Counted from the first letter of the stretch, positions 11,345-23,800 are shown. The stretch: 64,000 nt of DNA from Onchocerca lupi (GCA_028564675.1 JAOVVO010000252.1:1-64000); one strand, 5' to 3'. Translations and numbers: made by a program. Notes: a model not told the origin generated them from the sequence alone.

Positions 11345-13298
11345 ATGCAGTTGATAATATTTCTTGCAATCGTGGGAATAACTTATAGTCAGAAAGGGAT
11401 ATATTTGGATGAAAAAATCAAAAATTTACAGGTTAGTTCGTCATGCAATGTGCGGAAATGTCCATTTTTTCTTCGGAAAGATATTCAAAAAGCCAAAAAA
11501 TTGCTGATTCATTCGTTTACAGGAATGGATGTACAGAAGACCGCTGATCAATTTGAATGCGGATCGATGGAAGACGTATGTACGAAGTGCTCCACGCAAT
11601 TACTCTATGCTTGTGATGTTTACGGCACTTTCTCCAAATGTTAATTGTGCAATATGCAAGTGAGATTTTCATTATTTGAACGATTAAAAAGTTTCGGCAT
11701 TTTATTTAATGTTTTAGAAGAGTGTTTTGGAATGTTGTCAGATGCTTTTATTTCGGTGGGCAAAGTTGCCTACCATTACCAAATAATCTTTTGTGCCATT
11801 CCAGATCCGCATATGACGAATTTTATATATTGGCGAATTCGTATCGTTATGCATATTCAGAACTGAAAGCTCTTTACTTTGCAATTATTGATTATAATGA
11901 ATCTCCAGAAATCTTCCAACAAATGAATCTCAACGTTGCACCGGTACTTTTTCATTTTCCATCAAAAGGTACCAAAAAAAGAGCTGATCAAATGGATTTT
12001 GAACGGCAAGGTTTTGATGCCGATAGTATGGCGAAATTTGTTTTTGAACGAACAGATATACAGGTTTGTTTTTTAAGTTGTATTTTTTAAGAAATTCTTT
12101 CATTACTTTTTATTGATTATGACGCATATTCGCGTATCACAATAGTTTTATCCATAATCCTATTCAATATCAAGTATGCTTTTGTCTATTTCTGAATTTA
12201 AATTACTTTTGAAGAAATAATCGGGAAAGCCATCTCTAAATCTAGGTTTTGGACAAGCTTTTAGCGAAATTTCTACTAATTTTGAGGAATGGAAAGGGAA
12301 GGAAGTTGCAATTTTATTGAACATGTTTTGCTGGGAGGTAGTGACATTAATTGATTGTCTTTGAAGTGGAAAATTAAAAGTTTTATTATTCTTTTTTTTT
12401 TCTAGATTCGCGTTCTTCGTCCACCAAGCTATGCAGCACCAGCGATTGTTTTGTTGTTAGCAATGCTTGTATTAGGGTTATTATATATGCGTAGAAATAA
12501 TCTCGACTTCCTGTACAATCGTACAAGTTGGGCATTAATCAGTCTTTGTATTGTATTCGCGTTTATGAGCGGACAGATGTGGAATCATATTCATAGCCCC
12601 CCGTTTGTCATGACCAATCCGCACACTCGTGAAACAAGTTTCATTCATGGTTCTACACAATATCAGGTATATTTCTTCTTTATTTCTAAATTTAAATTAT
12701 ATCCAGAAAAATAATCGAAAAAGCTATCTTTAAAGTTGTGACTTTTTCGTGAAATTTATATTAGTATTGAAAGGCAAAAAGTGAATGAGGGAAACAGTTA
12801 TCTTACAATTAGAATTCTGAATGGAAAGAAGAAAGTTAAGATAAAATTGGGAAATTAAGATCTGTATAAAAATATTCATCTAGGATTTTCATGTTAATCA
12901 TCTATATCTTCTGTTCTATAGCTTTTCCATTACTAAGCGTACAATCGTTATCCAATTATTGTAAAACTACAGCTCGTAGCAGAAACATATTTGGTTGCGA
13001 TATTATATGCAGCAATAACAGCTGGTTTCATCCTGATGAATGATGCGGCAGACGGCAAAGGTGATTATGGGCGACGACGGAGTGAGTCATTAGTTTAATC
13101 ACAATATTTGAAAATTCTTTTTTAGTAAAGAAGTCTGTATTTGATTGGCCTATTAAATTAGTTTTTATTAAATACTTGTGACAATTTTCAGTTATGGCAT
13201 TCGTTGGTCTCGGATTAGTGGTTGTATTCTTTAGCTTATTGCTTTCTATATTTCGAAGTAAATATCAGGGATATCCATACAGCTTCCTGTTTCATTAA
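11345..13298 (+). CDS. Oligosaccharyltransferase OST3/OST6 family subunit (TUSC3/MAGT1-like)
   Basis: Six exons: 11345-11431, 11523-11659, 11805-12063, 12406-12666, 12973-13081 and 13192-13298. All phases close and give 319 residues. Residues 1-15 form a signal peptide. A lumenal thioredoxin-like domain follows with RRPLINLN, RSAPRNYS and a CxxC motif, CAIC, at residues 71-74. Four membrane segments follow, with the family signature GQMWNHI after the second and the closing SKYQGYPYSF. The subunit forms mixed disulfides with nascent chains in the ER so that the oligosaccharyltransferase can glycosylate nearby asparagines; mammalian relatives are also linked to Mg2+ transport. The ATG at 11345 has an A at -3. 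An in-frame ATG at 11321 and an out-of-frame one at 11317 lie just upstream in poor context. Confidence 0.95.
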
Positions 13299-13656
13299 TA
13301 AGAAGGGTTTTATATATCGATAATTTGTTTTCTGGAATCATGATAAAAATGTACTTTTTTTTTGTTATATGAATAAAAAACGATTATTGTTAGTTTATCA
13401 GCTTCATCTATTTTACTATAGCTGTACAGGACTGGATTTCAATCCAATTTTATTATCACTTTATTTGTTACATAGGCTTGAATCTGTTGTTAAATTGCTT
13501 CCTCACCGTTACATTTGTATTATTTTCTTTGTTCCCACCAAATAAACATTATTTGTTACAGCTGACATATAGACAGCATAAATGAAACATCAAAACAGTA
13601 TAGCATCCAGACAGAAACCATATTTTTCCATAAATAGTAATTAGATAATAATATAA
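13299..13656. other. Convergent 3' region
   Basis: This is the shared downstream region of the + strand OST3/6 gene and the - strand candidate peptide gene. An AATAAA-like motif occurs near 13372, followed by a second near 13540. No coding sequence is seen. Confidence 0.5.
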
Positions 13657-14179
13657 TTAGTGTACTTCTCCCACCTTGAACGGTTCCCATTTCCAGCCAA
13701 ATCCCGAACCATACAAATCATATTCGTTTTTTCGAATTTTATGACTTTTCGCTGTAACATTGGCAAAATTGGCAAACTGAACAAGTAGTTCCAGAACCTC
13801 CTGGAAAATGTCACGCCTTCAGAAAGGAAAAAGCTTCATCCCTTATCGATTTTGGTCTGAGTGATTTTTTGGATACATCTGGGAAGATTTTAGATTCGCG
13901 AGTAGTGCTTTCCTGCTATTTAAGACAGAATTTTCACCGTTACATAGAGACTCGGGAATCTACATGTCATTTGCCCAGAAACTAGGATGTTATGATGCGA
14001 ATCTTTGCCAATTAGTCCACAAAGAGAGAAATTTTTCATTTTTTTTAATGCTTTTCAAAATCTTCTTTGAAGAATATTGAATAATTCAAGCTCTAATATC
14101 AACAATTTAATACGTTGCTATATGCACGATATGCAAAATACTGCCCCATAACAAGCGCAAGGATGACATATATTTTCAT
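13657..14179 (-). CDS. Candidate small secreted peptide precursor
   Basis: Three short exons can be joined in phase on the minus strand: 14179-14114, 13915-13877 and 13800-13657, predicting 82 residues. The first exon follows a strong acceptor (TTTTCTTTTGCAG) by about 22 bases and encodes a signal-peptide-like start, MKIYVILALVMGQYF. The last exon, preceded by CATTTTCCAG, reads EVLELLVQFANF and then, after the basic run KIRK, NEYDLYGSGFGWKWEPF. The GSGFG portion loosely resembles orcokinin-type neuropeptides (consensus with D...GSGFG), but that is a guess and there is no amidation site. The donor of exon 2 (GTATCC) is weak. If it is not used, exon 2 stays open for 21 more codons and ends in FSFLKA. 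The gene lies 495 bases downstream of ACBD6 in the same direction. I do not recognise the family. Confidence 0.5.
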
Positions 14180-14673
14180 TTTCTTAATCCAAAAAATATT
14201 ACTGCAAAAGAAAATTTATATGAAAGTTGAGAAAACAATGCAATAAAGAAATCCAAATCAGGATTACCTAGTTCAACGAAATGTTCCAAAGCTCAACATT
14301 ATAATTCCACTTCATTCAAATTATTTATGTCAAAATTTTATTAAAAAATTCTCTCAAATTTCATTTTATGTCAAAATTAAAGAAGTTAGCGACTATCCAC
14401 ATGATATCATTTATTGCAGTGTTGTGATTTCGAAAGCATTAAAATGAAAAAAATAAATTAGATAAGATTAAGATTCTGGTTAATGTATCTGTTCAATTAA
14501 AAATTAATTGTTAAGCCATAAAATCAAAGAACATGTATATGTGATAATCTTTAATATAATGATGATAAAAATTTTTTTTGCAAAAAAAAAATAACTTTAT
14601 AGGAATCCACTATTCTAAAAGCCCGTATTTGAATAATCAATACTTTTCAGCAATAATGAAGAATTTTTCACTT

Positions 14674-17206
14674 TTAGGACATCGGTCCTCCTTCCGGAAG
14701 GGCATCTTCCAGCATTCTCCTAATATTTGTATCACTGACAATATCCAACGGACAATTTCCTTCAAAATCAGCTATCGTTGGATCAGCACCTTTCTTGAGC
14801 AAAAAATCCACTACAGATCGATGGGAACATGAAACGGCTGCAATAACTTGGTTTAACAATAATGCAAGATTTTAACTATTATATGGTCATGCAAAAACTA
14901 TAACTTACGAGAAACATGGTCCAAAATACTAATCATCTCTATCTTATAAATTCTTAAAGGATAGTTACCTTGCGAAATCAAATATACGAAATTGTCATTA
15001 TCAACCTCAAATATATCACGCTATTTTCCTTACCATAGCATATCATGAAATCCCAATTCCCTTCTTGTTTGATTAACTAAGGGTATTTCGCTCTTTTTTT
15101 TACTATTAAAATAATAACCGTAATGCAGAGGCGTTTGTCCACTGTAATCTTGAATATTAACATCAGCTCCAGCACCGACAAGAAAATCAACAAGTTCTAG
15201 TCGTCCACGATCGGAAGCCCAATGTAGTGCACTTAACTGAAACATCATTCAAATTAAACTGCAAGAAACTGACTTATCTTATTGTTTAAATTGAAAAGTG
15301 TGCAAATAGAAAAATGGCACTAAAAAATCAGCACAGGTAAAGTCGATTCAAAACATATATTTTCCAAAGACTTATCATGATAAAAGTATATTTCTTCTCT
15401 CTGAAATTCCCATCTGTGTTCGTGCTTACTACACGGAAAAATATCACGGAAAAAATTGACTGCAGAGGAAAAAAAAAAGGATGATAAAAATGATTTTAAA
15501 GAGAGATCGGATATTTATCACAGATAAAATATAATTGAAAAGTTCGATTTTTGCAAAATGAATGAATATAATTACTTGATTCTCGTCGTTTTCATTCAAA
15601 AGTCCTAAATTGCCAGCTAAAAGACCTCTTAGTTTCTCGATATTGCCTTCATCTAAGGCAGCAAACCATTCTATCTGTTCCAAACTCAAGCCAGATGATT
15701 CTGTCTGTAAAACAACAAAAAAGTATAACATGAATTTTGCCAACCGATGAGCATGATCAGCAGCATATTTCAATCATATCAAGACAGAAAATTTCATTTG
15801 ATTCACACCAGAAAAGGAATAAATCGCGATTCACTCGTATAATCTGAATGCTATGTGAAGCAAAATCAAAACAATAAAGTGTAGAAGAAAACATGATGAT
15901 CAGAAATAATTGAAAATTATTAAAATTTTTGACTATTGAATGAAATAGAATGAAAGCTTCAGAAAATTAAAAATCTGCAATGAAAACAAATTGATAAACC
16001 GAGTAACAAATGAAAGGATAAAGATCGAAATAGCAATGCGAATCAATAAAATGAAAGCTCGAAAATTTACAATTTTTTCATTTAAAATTTTCATTTAAAA
16101 TGATGAAAATCATCGTGGGATTGCGAATAGCGAAAATTTTTTACTGAATTAAGAATTAAAAAACTTGAAAGCTTAATAAATCTAATTAAAAGCTCAACTA
16201 AAATAGATTTAGCATTAATATGAGAAATATAAGATAAAATAATTCCTTTTCATCGAATAATAAAGTCCTCATTTATATATTCAAATCTACGATAAATCTA
16301 AGTAATCTCACCTCGGTAGATTCTGCATCTGCCATTGTGCTCGGTCTGACACCAAAACGAATATGATAAGTTTCGTTTGCATCCCATCCAAGATTGAGTT
16401 CAACAAGCCTTGCAACATATTGTCTCATAGCTTCCGCTCTTGACATATTGCTCAGTGCTGACCAAGCATCGAATTTTTCACGATTAATAACATCATATAT
16501 TCTTGGCCTCTTACTCGGATCTATTATGATTAAAATTAAAGTAAGCATCAATAAAATTTCATGTTTAAAATAATTTGTGGTGATTTTAATATAGCATTAC
16601 TTTACCAAAGATGGTGCATTTATCTGCACATATAAATATATAGTCAATGGTATAAGTAATGTTATATTAAAATTACCACAAATTTTTCCCATAACCTATA
16701 AAATATTAATAGCACTCGAAGTTCTGAGAAATAATTTGTGAAGTTGAAGAATAAAAACGAATTACTAGCGCAATGCTCAGAGGAAGAATATTAAGTTAAT
16801 CTTGGGACTTTGAAAATTTGCGAAGCTTCAAAATCTCACATGAAAAAGAATATGCGAATCTTTTCACATACTATCCATAAGAAATATTCCATTACATAAA
16901 TAAGCCTAATTTTGTACTCTTTATACAAATAATTAATTGGCAAAATATTCCGAAGTTCGAAACTTATAATGTTATCCAAAAAAGAAACTGACCAGCCTTC
17001 CCATGTGTAATAAGTTTATATCGAGCATAAAAATATATTTGGTCTTCACGTGAGACTAGACCATCATTAAATGCAACAGGTAAATAAGTACAGGCAGAAG
17101 CGAATTCTGCTGCAAGTTTTTCACTGATTTCTTCTTCCGGTTGTTGTTCTTCACCTTCACTATTAGAACTACCGGATGTCCATTTTAATAATTGATAAAC
17201 GAACAT
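14674..17206 (-). CDS. ACBD6: Acyl-CoA-binding domain protein 6 homologue
   Basis: Five exons: 17206-16993, 16520-16312, 15704-15576, 15236-15119 and 14837-14674, giving 277 residues (human ACBD6 has 282). Residues about 30-125 are the acyl-CoA-binding domain, with REDQIYFYARYKLITHGKAD, then INREKFDAWSAL and AMRQYVARLVE. Two to three ankyrin repeats follow (about 150-265), with ALHWASDRGRLELVDFLV, GADVNIQDYSGQTPLHYA and GADPTIADFEG. The protein binds long-chain acyl-CoA, and in vertebrates it supports protein N-myristoylation. The ATG comes directly after TTTGCAGG, so trans-splicing is likely. It lies 686 bases downstream of the BolA-like gene in the same direction. Confidence 0.94.
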
Positions 17207-17891
17207 CCTGCAAATATTTACAATAACTTTTTCGGAAAGAACAATCTTCGGAATAACAGGAGAAAAACGCTTGACAAAAGTAACAGCAACGTCAGCGCAT
17301 CACTTTCCAAAGTATCTATGCGCTTTAATCCTATCTTTAAACAATCATCTATTTCACATTATTTTATCGAGAAATAGAAAATTGCCAATAGTATTAAAAC
17401 TGCTCAGTGCTCAGTTCTCAGATTATACGACTTCTACATTGGACATATATGAAGAACACTTTCTAAGGAAATGTTCAAAATGCTAAACATTAAATCATTA
17501 GCTCGAAACCGGATTATTTCTAACTAATAATGGAGACTGGATCATTAAAAAATTGAATAATTGAAGAACGACAAGTCATTTCAAACACAAAAATATACTG
17601 AAATTTTTCATACAAATCATTAAAACATCATCAAACATATTAACAACAATTAAAAGTTGATTTTAAAGACAACAATAAAAATAATCCTTCCTCAATAACA
17701 ATAATAATAACGTTTATAGAAAGTTTACTACATTTCATTAATCAATAATCTTTGACCTATTCGGTCTTTTCTTTAAATACTATATTTGTATTATAAATGA
17801 AATCAATAAACAACATAGGAAAGTGTTAGTAAAGCCGTGAAAATTTTCAATTGAAAACGACCGTCGATGCCAATCTAATTGCTCCCAATTT
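17207..17891 (-). other. Region between BolA-like and ACBD6 genes
   Basis: Both flanking genes are on the minus strand. No exon is evident except possibly the short 3' end of the BolA-like mRNA. The T-rich acceptor next to the ACBD6 ATG marks the start of the downstream message. Confidence 0.45.
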
Positions 17892-18897
17892 TCAGTATAT
17901 CCTGAAAATAAAATGATAAAATTGCTATTACAAATCATTTGGAAAAATATTACAACATATTTTTTTAGATTTAATTTGAAATTACAGCAAACTTACGTCT
18001 TTTTCTTTTCGCTTTCATCCATTGCAACCCATTTTTCATGTGTGTAAGTTTTGATTTCTAGTGCATGTATTGCTTGCATTTCTTCCTTCAAAACATCATA
18101 TACCAATCTATAATTAATTCAAAACTTATGTTACGTCAAATATATATCAAATATTGGATTAGCATTGGGGCAAAATACTTTTCCATTCATAGAATAAATT
18201 TCTTGCAAAGTCAATGATTTGTATTGCACCATTACGAGAATATCCGCTAAAATTTCTCTGCTTGGTAGATTGCATTCTCCATAATAATTCAGAAAGCAAC
18301 CATTCATACAATAACTTAATTCATAATTAATAAGAAAAACTAACGACACCAAATATTTATAATTACCGATGCGATGCCAAAGTCGTTTTGTTGTCAAAGC
18401 TATCGGAAACAATAACCAGACGAAATTTCAGTCCACATCCATCACTGAAATCTTCGATATCCTAAAAAAAGAATTTGCGAACTGCCTTGTTACAATCTTC
18501 ACCTTTCATTTATTTCATGGAACTAAGAAAGAAAGTAGTTATTGCATTAATTCTTACTAGCTTTCAATTAATAGTTTGTTAAAATGCTTGGTCTTTTAAA
18601 TATTATTTTTCATGTTACTTCAATATTAATATGTAAAAATTTAATATCCACATTAGCCTATTCATTAGTATTATTTATATTCGAGAAGCTTGATGAGAAG
18701 GATTGCGAAATATTCATTATTTCATTATAACTGAAGTTCTTTACTAATACTATTTCAATATATTTTTCTAATTAAAGGAGCAATCCGAATTTAAATCTCT
18801 ATTCTATGATTAAGGTAAATAAGATTAATTAAGTGCAACCTACTAAATGAGATGGCTTCAATGCGATTTCCAATTTCTTTCGTATCGTTGCATCCAT
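17892..18897 (-). CDS. BolA-like protein (BOLA2 type)
   Basis: Exons 18897-18844, 18461-18367 and 18107-17997, plus a tiny terminal exon 17901-17892, predict 89 residues. Without the last intron, a TAA at 17993-17995 gives 87. Human BOLA2 has 86. Seen: MDATIRKKLEIAL, GCGLKFRLVIVSDSF, LASHRLVYDVLKEEM, AIHALEIKTYT and a basic tail. The invariant histidine of the BolA fold is His64 in IHAL. BOLA2 pairs with monothiol glutaredoxins to carry [2Fe-2S] clusters in the cytosol. No mitochondrial presequence is visible, which supports the BOLA2 type over BOLA1 or BOLA3. The first donor is taken as GTAGGT, because the neighbouring GTTGCA site breaks the frame. Confidence 0.9.
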
Positions 18898-19271
18898 ATT
18901 ATCAATCACTTTGAACAACTATAAAATGGATTGATTATAAGTGTAAGAATACATCTCAAATTGAGGTCAGTACTTTGTCCCAATTTAACAATCGAATATT
19001 TTCCACATGCGCTTCTTTTAAAACTATTTTCATCTTTTGCATTGCCAATTTCATATAAATTTCATTTCATATCATAATTGTACATTAATGTACAATATTA
19101 ATAAGTGCATCAGTGAATACTAAGTTTAAGCAATCGATTCAATACTTTCTTAACAACTGCTTTGAAATTTTGAATAACAATCTTGTGTATATCAGATGAC
19201 ATCATATCAAGTGTTGTTTTGAACAAATGTACTAAATTGTAAAACAAATAACTAAATTGTTTTTTTTTTTT
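18898..19271 (-). other. Upstream region of the BolA-like gene
   Basis: A TTTTATAG acceptor-like site about 20 bases before the BolA ATG could be a trans-splice site. The rest is A+T-rich with no open frame of note. It ends at the truncated edge of the Helitron, so this 375-base stretch plus Helitron DNA must act as the BolA promoter region. Confidence 0.45.
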
Positions 19272-20011
19272 TGTGAAAAAGTTGGGAAACGAGGGAGCTT
19301 TTCATGGTCAGCAGAAATTCCGAAGCGTGCATTCAGTTTATCATTGCTATCACCGATGAAATATATGTGTAGGAATTTGTATTGACTATCTGACAACGGA
19401 AGTAGGAAGCCGGCTTTATGATAAATTTGTCCTTTCATTTTGAAAATTCGCATGAATTGAATTGTTATGATTTCTGCACCAAACAACATCACTTGAAAGA
19501 ATGAGTTGTATTTCCTGATGTTAGAAAGGAAATGCTTTGATTCGGCAATATATCCGGCAAGCAAAGTTTTTAATGGCTCTGGCGGTTCTTCAAGTTGAGG
19601 TAATTTCTTCAGCGGCGCAACATATTCCTTTCGTTTCTGCATTGAATTTCAGAGCCTTGCAATAAGGACATACTTCAGTCATAGTGCTGATGAGAGCATG
19701 CGGGCTCAAATTATAATCATCAACTAGGTTGCACTGAAATGCAAGGCAATTTAATCGCGTGATTGCTGAACACGGATTCGTGTTTGACGCTGACTTCCTG
19801 TTCCTCGATGACGTCTTTCAGTCACTCTCAGCTTTTCGCGTTCATTCTGTTCAAAACGAAGCAGATCTGAAACTGTATTCGCAAACCCTGTATCTTCAAG
19901 TGTGACTGCATTCGCTAATATCCGTTCTTCCTCAGTTTGATTTGCAATTAACTGTCGTAATGCTTCCGCTTTGCGAGTATAACAACTGCAGTTTCGTTTT
20001 CTGCGAGGCAT
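19272..20011 (-). pseudogene. Helitron replicase N-terminal fragment, broken
   Basis: Three consecutive pieces in different frames can be read. 20011-19751 starts MPRRKRNCSC and is rich in Arg and Glu, then stops. 19745 to about 19600 reads AFQCN then CPYCKALKF and GICC, a Cys cluster typical of the region before the Helitron-like N domain. 19642-19272 reads EPPEPLKTLL, ESKHFLSNIRKYNSFFQ, KGQIYHKAGFLLPL and YFIGDSNDKLNARFGI. These phrases are characteristic of animal Helitron replicases. A stop and a frameshift separate the pieces. The rolling-circle nuclease motif and PIF1-like helicase are absent. Confidence 0.8.
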
Positions 20012-20835
20012 TATTTGGATGAATTAATGCGAACTGATTGTACCCGAATTGTTTTCGAAACTGGCTTGTGGTTGAATTTGAACTCGAAACTGCTCAATTA
20101 AATTGTCGAATTGTTGCTACTGCTGCGTCGCTTTGAACTCAGAACTGTTGCTATTGCTGTGTCGATGCAAGAACTCTGAACTTAAATTGAACTCCAGTTC
20201 CAAATCTTGTCCTTTTAAATCCTTTCGAGATTCCTCTCCTCTTACCTAATCTCCACTGTATCATCTACTGATTGGTTGGCCTCACTTTGTTTATCTGTGA
20301 ATTGGACCATTTTTGTTGTAAACATTTTTGTCGTCCCTTTGAAACTATGTCACGCCATTTGACCTTTAGCACTCCTTGTTTACAATGATTGTCGTGCTGC
20401 TATCTGACACCTTTGGGCTTTCAATGAAATAGCGCTGTTTATCATTGTTTAACATGATTACATCCTTTGACTTCCCAACATCTTTCTACTATTTGACTTT
20501 TTCATCATGAATAATGAGGAAATAACAGGAAGGATATAAAAGGTAAGCATAGATAGGAGGGAGGAAGATGAAAGACGAACAAAAAAGAGGCAAAACGAAA
20601 AAACGATAAAGGAGAAGGCAATGATGAGAGAGAGAGAGAATATATATATTATCAAAAAAAAAAAACATTTTTTTATCTGTCATATGTGTGTGACAGGTTA
20701 AAAAAGTAGTATATCTCTATAGAAATACGCTCCATTCGAATGCAACGTTGTGTCAAAATTTCAAAGCAATCGGTGAAGAACTTATGGAGACTCAAGCATT
20801 AGAATAAAGAACATTTACATTTTTATTTATTCAGA
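19272..20835 (-). mobile_element. Truncated Helitron element
   Basis: Read on the minus strand, the element begins at 20835 with TCTGAATAAATAAAAATG after an A, fitting the 5'-TC end and A/T target of Helitrons. The first 107 bases match the solo copy at 3593-3701. A leader of about 800 bases follows, including a pair of about 40-bp repeats (GAACTC-GAACTG-TTGCTATTGCTG) near 20090-20180 and an (AG)n run near 20630. The remains of the replicase N-terminal region come next. The element stops abruptly at about 19272 at an A-run, so the HUH nuclease and helicase domains are missing. It cannot move by itself. Confidence 0.75.
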
Positions 20836-23800
20836 TTACAATGTTACATTTACAATAGTTGTATGAAGTGTAATCCGTTGATGATATCAGATAACGTATA
20901 ACAATTAACTGAATTCTTGAAGGAAAGTTGCAAAATTAATTCTGTTTATTCTGTTAGAGTGATAACTATGTTTTGCACCATAAATTTCAAATCACTATGG
21001 ATAGGCTTAAATGCATTCTTATTAATCAAAATATGAACTGTGACAATTCACATTCTTGTCAACGAGAAATAAATTTGTTCATTTCTCTCTTATAGCCCAG
21101 TAATTCATGTTTCGAAATTGGACAAGCCCTTTGAAAGCATTTCTCTTTTTCTACCAGTTGTAGAAAAAAAGTAATTTTTCAACTAATTGTGGAGGAAAAG
21201 TTAGTTAATTAGTGAAATGTCAAATGGATGTAACAGATATATAAAATTCGTAATCCAATTTGTTTAGTCTTCAAAGCGTTAGTTGTCCTACGTCTTACTG
21301 GATGTTATATCGAAGAATTATGTCTTTCCTGTTGACCAATACCAACCGAGGCAATTGTAGCTTCCTATATATCTAACCGATTATCAGTATGTACTACTTT
21401 TGCCGGATCCAGAAAATTGTAGTGGTGATAGTCAAAGAGTGACGTTTTTTTTTTTTTTCTTTTTTTTCAAATGAAGTTCGATCTATTTTGGTGTTTTTCG
21501 TGCTCCGTACATTCCGCTTTTTCCGAAGCTTCTTTCTTTTTTTCGTTCAGCCACTGAAATGATCATCTTGGCTACATATCATTCACCTTTGGTTGCACAT
21601 CATAATCCGATCGAGAAATGGGTTATTGTTGTTGTGTCAAATAAGAGATATTTCAAAACATCGATGGTGTGATTATCGACAAGCTATGAGACATCTACTC
21701 GTCGAGTTATTTCACTTATCTAATTTGCTCTAAATATCCAAATATTGTAAGTCGGCTAGGATAAATTCTTGTATGTCTATAAAAAGATCAAATTTGTGTC
21801 TCCTCTCAATTAGCATCATCAACTTCGATGACGGATATCATATTCCTTATCTTCAAGACTGTCATCTTCGAGAAAAATTTTTTTGAACTATATTGTAAGT
21901 TACCTTACCCATGTTTTATGACCCATTTTGAACTCAAATGAAAAATTAGCTTGAAATTGTTTTCTTTTTTTTTTCTAACATTGTCTCCTTAGTCTATGAT
22001 AAATATGAACGAAGCAACAAATAATAGGCCACTCGCGAAAAAAAAAAAAAAAAAAAACCTAAAACAATAAACTATTAAAATGATATATAACATAGAAGCA
22101 TTTAAGAATACATTCCAATATGAATTGTAAAATCCAATAATGCATGAAAAAAAATGCATGCAATTACTTCCACACTAATTTAATACATTGATTTGAAATA
22201 ATGATAATAGCATTTATGCTCACAAAAATTAGTTTTTAAATAATTGACCTATTAATATATCTAGCCATTAAATCTATCATTATGCTGATTTATCTTATTC
22301 AAATATTTACGGCTATAAGTTGACACTAATAAAACTTCATTATTCAAATATTAATGACCAGTCTATATGATCAGTCTAAAATCAATGAGAAAAAGTAATC
22401 AATCTTTTCGGCAAAACAAAAAGATAAAGAAGCAAAATGGCTAATGAACGAAGAAACAACAAAGAAGTATGAAAAATGAAAAATGTTAAAGAGAAAAGAA
22501 AATTGAAAGGAAAGAGAAACAAAAAAAATCATTCATATCATCGATAAAATATTCCTCCTGTCTAACTACACCCGATTATCTAACATGTTGTAATCATCAC
22601 TTATTTACACTACGATTAAACTTGAACTTTTATAGAAATTAGTGGTGAAAGATTAATGTTCAGTTTAATTCTTTCTTGAGAATAAAAGAAAAAAAAGGAT
22701 TTTCTTTTCAAGTTGTTAGAAAAAATTATTGAATTCCTTTTCTTTTAAGATATTAATAGGAATAATGTAACACATTTTTTTTTTTTTAACAAACTACACA
22801 TTAAAGTGCTGTTGCAAAATAGAAAATAGAATTAAACTAATTGTGATACTTTTATTGTGAAAGAAACCTAAAGTTATCATCTTTTTATTAACATAAATGT
22901 CCTCATATAACTAGTAATTAATATAGCGAATCTTCGGTTGTTCCAGACATATATCTTAGAGATTTAGGAATAAATTGAACTTGCTTTTTTATCAAATTTT
23001 AGCATTGTATACACTTCCAATAATGTAAGCAATTTAAGCTAAAACTAAAAAACCATACTAACTTCAATCCGGTTCATCCAAGATAATCCTAATACTCCGA
23101 TGAGTGATAAGTGATTTATGCAGAGATATTCCAGAGGGAGAAATATATCGCAGCTTAATATTCAAAAAGTTAATTTTCTTTTTCGAAAAAATAATTTATT
23201 ATTTTTGAAATGTTTTTTCTTTGAAAAATATCAATGAAAACGATTAAAGAAAAGAAAGAATAAACATATGCAAGAAAAAAGTAAAAAAAAAAAAAAGCAA
23301 ATCATTCAGAATTGTTACACGATTTCTCGTATCTCCATGGGAAATAATTTAGAGTGAAAAGAAATGATCAGAATGTTACATTTCCTTTCCAAGGGTATTA
23401 CAGAGGTATATAATACCTCACGTATATGTTCATACCAATAATTTTGGACCTTGCAAACATCATCAGGCTATTGATTCTTTTTATGAGTGAAAATTCAAAC
23501 TTTATAACAACAAAATTTCCAATCCAATGACTGGAATTTGCAATTTTGAAAACCGAAAAAACGACCAATAATCTATACCTTCTTATAGCTAAAAGTGAGT
23601 ACCTTTACATTTCATGGAAATAACATCTGTATTTTGTTTACAACAGTGCAATTTTGCAATCAAAATGAAATATCGAAATACTTCAAGAGGAAGAGTTATG
23701 GAAAATATGAGAAATTATATAACTAAAGAAGGGAAAAAAGGCAAAAAAGAGAACCGCTTTTCATAATTTGAAACCCTAAAAATTGGATAAAGAAAGAAAA

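Noticed and set aside
21559..21672. 37-codon + strand ORF beginning MIILATYHSPLV
   Set aside because: An acceptor-like site lies before it, but nothing else supports a gene.
23403..23419. Hairpin GAGGTAT-ATA-ATACCTC considered as a microRNA
   Set aside because: The stem is only 7 bp and does not extend, far short of a pre-miRNA.
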